From Paraburkholderia tuberum STM678 (GTDB taxonomy: Bacteria > Pseudomonadota > Gammaproteobacteria > Burkholderiales > Burkholderiaceae): 64,000 bases of DNA. The stretch is taken from NCBI RefSeq assembly GCF_902833905.1, contig NZ_CADFGP010000003.1:186001-250000 (forward strand), in the 5' to 3' direction. Position 1 is the stretch's first letter; each line of letters starts with the position of its first letter. Below the pieces are notes generated by a model that searched no databases, was not told the DNA's origin, and was given only the letters and a program-made list of their open reading frames with translations. Both the position numbers and the translations under genes were made by a program. Positions 17,217 to 25,989 of this stretch are shown here, one piece after another.

Positions 17217-19445
17217 TTATAAAGCCGCGCGTAATGCCTCGTCGGCAACGGCAAGACGCAACGCGATGGTCTTCACGAGAAACCGATGCAACTGTTGCGC
17301 CGTCGCCGGATCCTGCTGTTCGAGTTCGAGCAGCCGGGAGATCGACAGGCGGTACACGCGCGTCGGTGCCTCGGCAATCACATCCGCGCTGCGCTGTTGC
17401 TGCGTGTACACCGCCATTTCCCCTACGACCGTGCCCGGGCCGAACGAGCGCAGACGCGCCGAGCGGCCATCGCCGAGCGGCAGCGAGACCGCGACACGTC
17501 CTTGCTCGACGAAATACAGCGCGTCGCCCGGCTCGCGATGACGAAACAGCGCCTGCCCCGAAAGCAGATCCTGCACCTCCAGACACGCGATCAAGCCGTT
17601 CAACGCGCCGGCCGTGAAATGCGGCTCGAGCATCGCCCGCAAATCGCCGCCATGCGCGATCGCGAGCGAGTTCGACGCGAGCAGTTTGTCTTCGATCCAT
17701 TCGAGACCCGCATCGAGCGTATCGAATTCATGGATCTTCAGATTGAGCGTGCCGGTCTTCACGAGCAGATCGCGCGAGCGCGGCGGCAGCGCGGTCAACA
17801 CGAGGTCCACGCTTCTTGCGGCGCAGAGCTGCCTGAGTTTGACGAAGCTGATCGATACGGATGCATCCATGCCATGTGTCGCCGCAAAGTCGAGCACGAC
17901 GAAGCGGACCTGCGACGGATTCCCGGCGCCGAATCGCTCGCGAAGGCGCTGCAGAATCGAATTGGCCGTGCCGAAGAACAGAAACCCTTGCAGGCACATT
18001 CCGCATACCTGGGGGCCGATTGCGCGCAGAGCCTGGGTGTCTTCGATGCTGCGCTCAACATTCGAGGTCCGCGCGCGCAGGTCGAACTCCATGCGTATGC
18101 AGCCGACCCGACCGTAGAGCAGCGTGAACATCACACATGCTGCAACGACGCCCACCCCTACGCCGACGATCACGCCATACGCCGCGATAGTGCCGAGAAT
18201 CACGGGCACGAGCAGATACTCATACCAGTTGAGCTTGGTCCAGGCGCCCGCGAGCCAATGCACGAGCAAGCGCAGCCCCATGAAGAGCTGAAGGCCGACC
18301 AGCACCGGCACCGGAAAGAGCGCCACGATGCCCGGTGAAGTGGCGAGCACGACCACGCACGCGAGCGAGGCGAACACGCCCGCCACCCGGCTCGTCGCGC
18401 CCACCCGCGCGTTGAGCATCGAGCGATTGAACGACTGGTAGCCGACCATGCCGCCCAGCAGTCCGCTCGCGAGATTGGCGAGGCCGGCGGCGCGCATCTC
18501 GCGATTGAGGTCGACGTCCTCCCCGGTGGCCGCGCCGATCGCCGTTGAATTCATCAGGATCGTCACGGCCGACACCGAGGTCACCACCAGACTCTCGGGA
18601 AGATGCGCGCCGACCGCCGACCAGTCGATGCCGCCCCGTCCGAGCCTCGCGGCCAGGTGCAACTCCGGCAGCCCGGATAGGTGCAGCTTGACGCGCGGCA
18701 GCAGCAGACCCATGCCGCGCGCGTCGTCGATCGAAACTCCGGCAACCTGCAGCAGAACGTAGAAAAGCACGACGCCGAAGGCCAGCGTGAGCGGCAGCGC
18801 GGCAATGTGCTGCCACGTGCGCATCAGTACCGTGGCCAGCACGCCGACGACCAGCGCCGGAACCCATGTGAGCCAGTGAAGGTGCCCGAGCAACCCGAGC
18901 GTGTGCCACTGCAGCGGCTGGCCCGTCAGCACGCGGAACGCCCCGGCGAGCAGCAGGTAGCCCGTGCCCGCGAGAAATCCGCCGAGCACCGGATAGGGCA
19001 GGAACTGCAAGGAGCGGCTGCGCTTCGACGAGCCGATCGCATAGAGCACGATGCCCGTCATGAGCGAACAGAGCGCGATGGCGATCAGCACAGTGAGGAT
19101 CAGCGTCTGCGGTGAACCGCCGTCCGCGCGCACGCTGCTGGCCACCCCCGCCGCCACGCCGGCGAGAAAGGCGGCGGCGTTGCTGTCGGGGCCGCCAATG
19201 TTGACGCGCATCGAACTCGTCAAGGCGATCACGAGCGCCGTGACGACGCAGCTCACGAGCGCGGTGGGCACGCCCAGCATCGCGTAGCGGGCAAGATCGG
19301 CGCTAAAGATCATCGTGCCGAGGCTCATCGCATAGCACAGCATGACGAGCGTCGAAACGGCGCCCGCCGCCACGTCGCCTGGCAGACCCGCCAAACGCGA
19401 GCGCAGCGGGATCTCGGAGACGGAAACGGTCTTGCCCGGCTTCAC
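17217..19445 (-). CDS. SulP transporter with STAS and cyclic-nucleotide-binding domains
   Basis: Inner-membrane SulP/SLC26-type anion transporter, about 742 residues. The membrane domain spans roughly residues 20-440, a STAS domain follows at about 490-600, and a C-terminal cyclic-nucleotide-binding domain is at about 620-730. The last keeps a phosphate-binding-cassette-like GEMAVYTQQQRSADV (GE-A ... R-A pattern). The transported ion is unknown; sulfate, bicarbonate or dicarboxylates are all seen in the family. The GTG at 19445 is chosen for the GGGA 6 nt upstream; a longer frame starts at 19547. It is divergent from a class III nucleotidyl cyclase, which could make its ligand. Confidence 0.85.
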   Translation of the reverse strand: MKPGKTVSVSEIPLRSRLAGLPGDVAAGAVSTLVMLCYAMSLGTMIFSADLARYAMLGVPTALVSCVVTALVIALTSSMRVNIGGPDSNAAAFLAGVAAGVASSVRADGGSPQTLILTVLIAIALCSLMTGIVLYAIGSSKRSRSLQFLPYPVLGGFLAGTGYLLLAGAFRVLTGQPLQWHTLGLLGHLHWLTWVPALVVGVLATVLMRTWQHIAALPLTLAFGVVLFYVLLQVAGVSIDDARGMGLLLPRVKLHLSGLPELHLAARLGRGGIDWSAVGAHLPESLVVTSVSAVTILMNSTAIGAATGEDVDLNREMRAAGLANLASGLLGGMVGYQSFNRSMLNARVGATSRVAGVFASLACVVVLATSPGIVALFPVPVLVGLQLFMGLRLLVHWLAGAWTKLNWYEYLLVPVILGTIAAYGVIVGVGVGVVAACVMFTLLYGRVGCIRMEFDLRARTSNVERSIEDTQALRAIGPQVCGMCLQGFLFFGTANSILQRLRERFGAGNPSQVRFVVLDFAATHGMDASVSISFVKLRQLCAARSVDLVLTALPPRSRDLLVKTGTLNLKIHEFDTLDAGLEWIEDKLLASNSLAIAHGGDLRAMLEPHFTAGALNGLIACLEVQDLLSGQALFRHREPGDALYFVEQGRVAVSLPLGDGRSARLRSFGPGTVVGEMAVYTQQQRSADVIAEAPTRVYRLSISRLLELEQQDPATAQQLHRFLVKTIALRLAVADEALRAAL

Positions 19446-19695
19446 GTGGATTCCCGGTCGAATGCAAGGGCGCCGTGAGGCGCGCCAGCCAGTATCCTGC
19501 GCGGCTCGAACGGCTGTCAAACGCGATGCAGCGTGCTTATCGGACACCTACACTGGTTATTCATCGGCCCCGTACCTGGCGAGCTCCACGCAAAGGCCGT
19601 GCAGTTCCGGAGCCGTTCACACCGGCGGTCGGCAGGCGCGCTATTCGTCTGAGCTTTTGCCCGCGGGGCCACGCATCGGAGGCGGGGCGACGAAC

Positions 19696-22600
19696 ATGGA
19701 TATCGAGAAATGGCTGCGGGACCTCGGGCTCGAGCAGTACGCCCAGGCGTTCGCGGCAAACGACATCGACATGTCGCTGCTCGGGCAACTGACCGACGTG
19801 GACCTGAAAGAGCTGGGGGTACAGTCGCTCGGCCACCGTAAGCGCATTCTGGCCGCGGCGGCAGGCGCCCTAACGGCGGCCGCGCCGCTACCGTCCCAGA
19901 CCTCCGCCGACAACGAGGTGCCCGCGGACGAGCGCAGGCAGGTCACGATTCTGTTCGCCGATCTCTGCGGCTACACGATGCTGTCGCGCTCGCTCGATCC
20001 CGAAGACTTGCGCGCGCTGATCGGACGCTACACGGCGCTGGTCGACGGGATCGTGCTCGCCTATGGCGGCACGATCGACAAGCACATCGGCGACGCGGTG
20101 ATGGCGCTGTTCGGCGCGCCCCGCTCGCACGAGACGGACACGCTGCGCGCCGCCCGTGCCGCTCTCGACATTCACGACGGCCTGGCGCGGCTGGCCGCGC
20201 AGACCGGGCGGCCGTTGCAGGCGCATATCGGCATTGCGAGTGGCGAGGTCATCGCGGGCGCGCTGGGCCGCGCCGACGCGCAGGACTACACCGTGCATGG
20301 CGATCCGGTGAACCTGGCCGCTCGGCTCGTGGCAGCCGCGGCCGCCGGCGAAACCTGGATATCCGACGACGCGGCGCGCACGCTCGGCGACGCCGCCAGT
20401 TGCGAAGCAATCGGCGAGCGGCGCTTCAAGGGCATCGACACGCCGGTGCGGGCATGGCGGCTCCTCGCGCTAGGCAGCGACCCCGTCAGGACGAGCCGCA
20501 GCCGCTTCGTCGGACGCGAAGCCGAGCTCGAACAGTTTCACGGCATCCTTCATGCGTGCATGGCAAGGCGAGCAGGGCATGTCGTTCATGTGCGGGGCGA
20601 AGCCGGGATCGGCAAGACGCGGCTCGTCGACGAGATGCGCCGCCATGCGCAGGCACAGGGCTTCACGCTCCATCGGAGCCTCGTGCTCGATTTCGGCGTC
20701 GGCAAGGGCCAGGATCCGGTGCGGACCATCATTGGAAGCCTGCTCGGCTTACCGGCCGGTGCATCGAGTGAAGCGCGGCAGGCCGCCGCCGCGCAGGTCG
20801 CGACCCAAGGTATCGTCAAGGCCGAGCAGATCGTGTTTCTGCACGACTTCCTCGATCTTCCGCAGGCCGCCGAATGGCAAACCATCTACGAGGCCATGGA
20901 CCACGGCGCGCGCAAGCGCGGCAAGCAGGCGCTCGCCGTGAGGCTGACCGAGGACGCTTGCGCCCATGCGGCGACGCTCATCGTCGTCGAAGACCTCCAT
21001 TGGGCCGATGCCGAAGTCATCGGCTACCTGTCGGCGTTCGCGTCAGGCATTGCCAACGGCACGGGCCTGCTGGTCACGACTTCGCGCGTGGAAGGCGATC
21101 CGATCGATGCAGGCTGGCGCGCACGTTGCCGCGACACCCCGTTCGCCACGATCGATCTCGGACCGCTTCGCAAGGACGAGGCCCTGAGCCTGGCGGGCAA
21201 TTTCATCGATGCGACCCAGCGCGTCGCGGTGGCCTGCATCGAGCGCGCGGGCGGCAATCCGTTGTTTCTCGAACAACTGCTGCGCAACGCTGAAGAAGGC
21301 AGCGGCGGCAACGTGCCCGCGTCGATCCGCAGTCTCGTGCTCGCGCGGATGGACCGGCTCGCGCCCCGTGACCGCCTGGCGTTCCAGGCGGCCGCCGTGA
21401 TCGGCCAGCGTTTCGATCTCGCACTGCTGCGAGAGCTGGTGGACGATCCTGGCTACGTCTGCGACGGCCTGCTCGTCAATGCACTCGTGCTGCCGGAAGG
21501 CGACGACTTCCTGTTCGCCCACGCGTTGATCCAGGAGAGCGCTTACTCGACGTTGTTGCGCGCGCGCCGCCGTGAACTTCATCTGCGCGCGGCCGAATGG
21601 TTCGCACAAAGCGATGTCACGCTGCACGCCCAGCATCTCGACCGCGCCGAAGACGAGCACGCGCCGCACGCCTACCTGGGCGCGGCGGCCGCACAGCGTG
21701 CCGCCCATCGTTTCGAAGCGGCGCTGCGGCTGGCCGAGCGCGGCATCGAAATCGCGCAGTCGGAGGCAGACCGCCATGCACTGAGCTGCTGCAAGGGCGA
21801 ACTTCAGCGCGACCTGGGCGACATCGCAGGATCGATCGTGACGTACCGCACCGCACTCGCCGCCGCCACCGACGACGCCGCCCGATGCGACTGTCAGCTC
21901 GGGCTCGCGGAAGGTCTGCGTGTCAGCGAGGGTCTCGACGAAGCACTCGGCTTACTCGCGCAAGCGCAAAAGATCGCGGAGCGAGACAACCGGCTGGCGG
22001 AGCTTGCAAGCCTCCACTATCTGCGCGGCAACATTCTCTTTCCGCTCGGCAAGATCGACGCCTGCAGCGCCGAGCATGAGCGCGGTCTTGGCTACGCGCG
22101 GCGCCTCGGTCTGCCCGAGGCAGAGGCTCGCGCGCTCGGCGGCCTGGCGGATGCGGCATATGCGCAGGGGCGCATGCGGACCGCGTTCCATCATTTCAGC
22201 GAATGCGTCGCGATGAGCCGCGAACACGGGTTCGGCCGCATCGAGGTTGCCAATCTGTCGATGCAGGGCTTCAGCCGCATTTACCTGAACGACGCAAGTC
22301 AGGCTCGCGAGGACGCAAGCGCCGCCGCCCGCGCCGCCGAGTTGATCGGGCAGCCTCGCGCGCAATTGCTGGGGGAGACGCTGGGGGTGTTCGCCTGCCA
22401 GGAACTGGGCGATGCGCAGGCGGCCAGCAAGCATCTGGTGCAGGAAATGCGTGTGATCCGGCAATTGGGCGCGCGCCGCTTCGAAGCGCAGAATCTGGAG
22501 ATGCAGGGTCGCCTGTTACTGGACGAAGGATGCCGTAGTGAAGCAGTGGTTGCGCTGCGCGAAGCACTCGCCATCTCACGCGAGGTAGGGACTCAGTTTT

Positions 22601-22989
22601 CCGGGCCAAAGGCCTTGAGCGCACTGAGCCGCGCGGTTGACGATAACGGCGAGCGTACGCGGCTACTGGCTGAAGGCGAGGCGCTGTTGCGCCTCGGCGC
22701 GGTCGGCCACAATCACCTGTGGTTTTACCGCGACGCCGTCGAAGCGATGCTGGGGGCGAGCGATCCTGCTGGCATGCTGCACTACGTGGACGCACTCGAG
22801 GCCTATACGCAGCGCGAACCGTTGCCGTGGTCCGAGCTTTTCGCGGCGCGTGGCCGTGCGCTTGCACTCGCGCTTCAGGCGCCGCTCAGCGAAGCCACGC
22901 GACATGAACTGCTGCGGCTGCGAGAGGCGCTGCAGCAGGCCGGCTTTCGCAATTACGTAAGCGCGGTCGAAGCGGCCCTTGCGGCTTGA
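19696..22989 (+). CDS. SAM domain-adenylate cyclase-AAA ATPase-TPR signalling protein
   Basis: Large cytosolic protein of 1097 residues. A SAM domain occupies residues 1-65 (WLRDLGLEQYAQAFAAND). A class III cyclase domain at about 75-240 has both metal-binding aspartates (LFADLCGYT and HIGDAVMALFG), the Lys in IDKHIGD and the Asp in QDYTVHGDPVNLAARL, a Lys/Asp pair typical of ATP rather than GTP use. A STAND/AAA-type ATPase follows at about 275-600 with Walker A GEAGIGKTR. The C-terminal 450 residues are helical TPR-like repeats. The start at 19696 gives the SAM domain right at the N-terminus. It diverges from a transporter bearing a cyclic-nucleotide-binding domain, suggesting a local cAMP circuit. 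Activation signals are unknown. Confidence 0.88.
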   Translation: MDIEKWLRDLGLEQYAQAFAANDIDMSLLGQLTDVDLKELGVQSLGHRKRILAAAAGALTAAAPLPSQTSADNEVPADERRQVTILFADLCGYTMLSRSLDPEDLRALIGRYTALVDGIVLAYGGTIDKHIGDAVMALFGAPRSHETDTLRAARAALDIHDGLARLAAQTGRPLQAHIGIASGEVIAGALGRADAQDYTVHGDPVNLAARLVAAAAAGETWISDDAARTLGDAASCEAIGERRFKGIDTPVRAWRLLALGSDPVRTSRSRFVGREAELEQFHGILHACMARRAGHVVHVRGEAGIGKTRLVDEMRRHAQAQGFTLHRSLVLDFGVGKGQDPVRTIIGSLLGLPAGASSEARQAAAAQVATQGIVKAEQIVFLHDFLDLPQAAEWQTIYEAMDHGARKRGKQALAVRLTEDACAHAATLIVVEDLHWADAEVIGYLSAFASGIANGTGLLVTTSRVEGDPIDAGWRARCRDTPFATIDLGPLRKDEALSLAGNFIDATQRVAVACIERAGGNPLFLEQLLRNAEEGSGGNVPASIRSLVLARMDRLAPRDRLAFQAAAVIGQRFDLALLRELVDDPGYVCDGLLVNALVLPEGDDFLFAHALIQESAYSTLLRARRRELHLRAAEWFAQSDVTLHAQHLDRAEDEHAPHAYLGAAAAQRAAHRFEAALRLAERGIEIAQSEADRHALSCCKGELQRDLGDIAGSIVTYRTALAAATDDAARCDCQLGLAEGLRVSEGLDEALGLLAQAQKIAERDNRLAELASLHYLRGNILFPLGKIDACSAEHERGLGYARRLGLPEAEARALGGLADAAYAQGRMRTAFHHFSECVAMSREHGFGRIEVANLSMQGFSRIYLNDASQAREDASAAARAAELIGQPRAQLLGETLGVFACQELGDAQAASKHLVQEMRVIRQLGARRFEAQNLEMQGRLLLDEGCRSEAVVALREALAISREVGTQFSGPKALSALSRAVDDNGERTRLLAEGEALLRLGAVGHNHLWFYRDAVEAMLGASDPAGMLHYVDALEAYTQREPLPWSELFAARGRALALALQAPLSEATRHELLRLREALQQAGFRNYVSAVEAALAA

Positions 22990-23009
22990 GGCACGCGCGT
23001 AGCCGATCC

Positions 23010-23315
23010 TCAGCGTGGCGCGGAATCGTCGTCGGGCGGGTCCTTGTGGACGACCTCCATGTCGATGGTGCGGGCGTCGTCGCCATGCGCGACCGTCTGC
23101 CGGCGCAACGCGCGCATCTTCCACCACAGATACCCGACGACGATCGTGCCGACCGCGAACAGCACGGCGAACAGCACGATCGACAGCATCGCGGCCACCA
23201 CGAACAAGATCGCGCTCAGGGCGACGGCCAGCAACCGGCCGAACCAGCCGGGGCCGCCGATCCGGATCCCTTTCTCATATGTCACCCGCCGCGGCGGCGG
23301 TCTGTCGTTTTGCAT
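23010..23315 (-). CDS. Small membrane protein of unknown function
   Basis: Protein of 101 residues with a charged N-terminus, one long hydrophobic region (about residues 27-65, probably two close membrane segments) and a polar, acidic C-terminal tail. GGGAG sits 7 nt before the start. I do not recognise the family. It lies between the cyclase gene and a methyltransferase-like gene, convergent with the former. Confidence 0.65.
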   Translation of the reverse strand: MQNDRPPPRRVTYEKGIRIGGPGWFGRLLAVALSAILFVVAAMLSIVLFAVLFAVGTIVVGYLWWKMRALRRQTVAHGDDARTIDMEVVHKDPPDDDSAPR

Positions 23316-23604
23316 CGCTCGTCTCCCGGCCGCCGTCCGGCGGATGATGCGGGTAAATCCTCATGCGTGGTCATTATGCAGGATGCGAACCGCTAACGTC
23401 GTCGGCGCGGCTCAGCGTATAGTCGACTGACGTCGTTAAGAAGCCCGCGCGTTGGCTCGTTTAAGTTCGGTAGTAAGTTGCCGCTCCCAAGGCTGACAGG
23501 CGTGGTGTTTAGCGTGCAGGCCTTCTCTGTCTACCCGGTTGCACACTGCCAGGGCACGTTATGAAATCCGCCGGTTTTCAGTTACCTCGGTTGCCCGCGT
23601 GATC

Positions 23605-24393
23605 ATGCGACGCCTGCATCTGCTCGAAATCGAAGACCAGCCGTGGTGCCCACGGGCGATCCGTGACGGCGGGACGGACTGGCTGCATTTCCTGGCCAAT
23701 ACCCTCGAGGGCTTCAACGTCATCGCGGGCAAGCTGCGCGAAGCGATGCGGCGGGTCGGCAACGACCGGATCGTCGATCTATGTTCGGGCGGCGGCGGCC
23801 CGTGGCTGACGCTTGCACCGTTGCTCGCGCAGTCCGGACGCGTCACGGTGCAACTGACCGACTTCTATCCCAATCGCGCCGCGTACGAGCGCGTATCCGC
23901 CGGGGCAGCCGGCCGCGTCACCTATGTGAGCGAACCGGTGGACGCGATGGACGTGCCATCGGGATTCGACGGTGTGCGCACGATGTTCAACGCTTTCCAC
24001 CATTTTCGGCCGGACGATGCGCGGGCGATCCTCGCCGACGCGGTGACGAAGCGTCGCGCGATCATCATCGTCGAGGGTGCCGACCACCGGCTGCTCGGTG
24101 TCGTGTTCATCCTGGCGATGCCGCTGATGATGCTCGCGCTGACTCCGCTGATCCGGCCGTTTCGCTGGTCGCGACTAGCGCTCACCTATGTGCTGCCGGC
24201 TATCCCGCTGCTGTGTCTGTTCGACGGCATCGTGTCGATGATGCGCATCTACAACCCCGACGAATTGCGTGAGATGGTGGCGCGTATCCCGGACCAGCAG
24301 AGCTTCGAATGGGACATCGGCACACTGCCGGTGCAGGGCTCGCCGATCGGTCTGACTTACCTTGTGGGCGTTCCGCGGGGACGCGCCGGCTGA
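23605..24393 (+). CDS. Class I SAM-dependent methyltransferase-like protein with membrane segments
   Basis: Protein of 262 residues. Residues about 45-150 form a class I methyltransferase fold with a glycine-rich SAM-binding motif (IVDLCSGGGGPWLTL), an acidic strand end (QLTDFYPN) and FNAFHHF near the usual motif IV. At about residues 165-215 two hydrophobic stretches (VVFILAMPLMMLALTPLI and VLPAIPLLCLFDGIV) suggest membrane association, which is unusual for this fold. The start is uncertain: ATG 23605, GTG 23599 or a longer frame from 23539, all with poor ribosome sites. It converges on the efflux outer-membrane gene (stop 24428). Substrate unknown. Confidence 0.7.
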   Translation: MRRLHLLEIEDQPWCPRAIRDGGTDWLHFLANTLEGFNVIAGKLREAMRRVGNDRIVDLCSGGGGPWLTLAPLLAQSGRVTVQLTDFYPNRAAYERVSAGAAGRVTYVSEPVDAMDVPSGFDGVRTMFNAFHHFRPDDARAILADAVTKRRAIIIVEGADHRLLGVVFILAMPLMMLALTPLIRPFRWSRLALTYVLPAIPLLCLFDGIVSMMRIYNPDELREMVARIPDQQSFEWDIGTLPVQGSPIGLTYLVGVPRGRAG

Positions 24394-24427
24394 ACGCAAG
24401 CGGGCGCCGTCGGCAGCGGCGGGCCGA

Positions 24428-25987
24428 TCACTTGCCGGCCAGATGGTCAGGTGTCTGGCTGCTGCCCGTCGGCAGCTCGCCCATCGCCTGAAACAGCGTC
24501 GCCGTATCGGCCAGGCGCCGGCCGATCAGGCGGATTTCTTCGAGCCTCGCTGCTTCGTACTGCTGCTCGCCGCCGCGGGCGGATGCAGCGGGCAGCGCGC
24601 CGAGCCGGTGACGTGACGTGGCATCGTCGAACGACTCGCGTGCCTCACGGGCAGCGCTGCTCGCGGCGTCGAGCGCCTGCGCGTCGTGTTCGAGCGACGC
24701 AAGCGTGTCCGCGACGTTTTCGAACGCCGCCAGCACGGTCTGCTTGTACTCGAACACGGCGGCCTCGTAGGTGTCGATTGCCGCGCGCCGCTGTGCGACG
24801 AGCGCGCCGCCATGAAAAAGCGCCTGCGACATCGTCGCGGCGATGCTCCAGATCGCGCCTGCGCCCGACAGCGCGAGCGGCCAGTTGAAGCCGCCTTGTC
24901 CCATCGAGGCGTTCAGCGTCAGGCTCGGAAACAGCTGTGCCGTCGCGACGCCGACGTCGTCTGCGGCGGCCTTCAGCGCCGCCTCGGCGGCCGCGATATC
25001 GGGCCGCGCGCGCAACAGGTCCGATGGCAGCACGACGGGCAGGTCCTGCGGCAAGTGCAGGTTTGCCAGCTCTGGCTCGGGCGGCGCCGCGTCGGGCGTG
25101 CGGCCGAGCAGCACCGCAAGCGCATGTCTCGTCACCGTCAGCCGTTGCCGCAGATCGGCCACGCTGACCTCGAGCGCGGCGATGCTTTGCCGCGCAGTCG
25201 ACACGTCGCCGCGCGTCAGCGATCCGAGTTCGTAATGCCGTTCGGTATCGTGAGCCTGATCGCCCGCAAGCGCGATCAATCGCTCGGTCGCGTCGATCTC
25301 GGCGCGCAACATCGCCGCCCCGATCGTCGCCGTGACGATGTTGGTGGCCAGTGCGCGGCGCGCGGCTTCGCGTTGATACGCGTCGATCTCGACACGCGCT
25401 GATCGGGCCGCGTTGGCTTTACGCACCGCGCCGAACAGGTCGAACGTATATTGCGCCTGGACTACGCCGATGAACTCGTTGTAAAGCAGCGTATTCGGGC
25501 CGCCGGGGACCGGAATGCCGAGATCGCGCCCGCGCGAGGCCTGCCCCACCAGATCGACCGACGGCAGCAGCGAGGCGCCGATCTGCGCCCGCAGTTGTTC
25601 GTGCGCGGCGGCCAGGTGCTTGTCGGCGGCAGCGAGCGTCGGGCTGTTGCGCAAACCTTCTTCGACGAGGTCATTCAACGCTGTCGATTCGAACAGCCGC
25701 CACCATTGCGGCACAGGCTGCGCGCCGGTGGTGAAGTGCTGCGCGACACCGAGCGCGGCGACCGTTTGCGCGGGCTGAGGCTCGACGCCGTAATGGGCGG
25801 GAGAGGGCATCGCGGGCGGCTCGCCGCCCGGACCGAACGAGCATGCGCCAAGCGCGATCGTCGCGGCCGCGCCGAACGCCGCGCGCCAACCATGGATCGC
25901 CGCTGCCCGCGTTCGACCCGGCGCGCCGGCGAAATGCGGCGCGCTCGCGAGCGCCGGCCCGTCGACGGGGTTGCAGTCTGTGCCCAC
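24428..25987 (-). CDS. NodT-family outer-membrane efflux lipoprotein
   Basis: Outer-membrane channel of an RND tripartite pump, about 519 residues, related to OprM/NodT factors. A lipoprotein signal is visible (GWRAAFGAAATIALGAC, lipobox ALGAC), followed by the WWRLFESTALNDLVEEGLRNSPTL-type opening of the family (positions about 85-110) and two coiled-coil repeats. The likely start is GTG at 25987, because GGAG lies 6 nt upstream; it comes 2 bp after the RND stop at 25990. The N-terminus before the signal is longer than usual. It is the last gene of the putative 16-kb operon. Confidence 0.87.
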   Translation of the reverse strand: MGTDCNPVDGPALASAPHFAGAPGRTRAAAIHGWRAAFGAAATIALGACSFGPGGEPPAMPSPAHYGVEPQPAQTVAALGVAQHFTTGAQPVPQWWRLFESTALNDLVEEGLRNSPTLAAADKHLAAAHEQLRAQIGASLLPSVDLVGQASRGRDLGIPVPGGPNTLLYNEFIGVVQAQYTFDLFGAVRKANAARSARVEIDAYQREAARRALATNIVTATIGAAMLRAEIDATERLIALAGDQAHDTERHYELGSLTRGDVSTARQSIAALEVSVADLRQRLTVTRHALAVLLGRTPDAAPPEPELANLHLPQDLPVVLPSDLLRARPDIAAAEAALKAAADDVGVATAQLFPSLTLNASMGQGGFNWPLALSGAGAIWSIAATMSQALFHGGALVAQRRAAIDTYEAAVFEYKQTVLAAFENVADTLASLEHDAQALDAASSAAREARESFDDATSRHRLGALPAASARGGEQQYEAARLEEIRLIGRRLADTATLFQAMGELPTGSSQTPDHLAGK

Positions 25988-25989
25988 GA

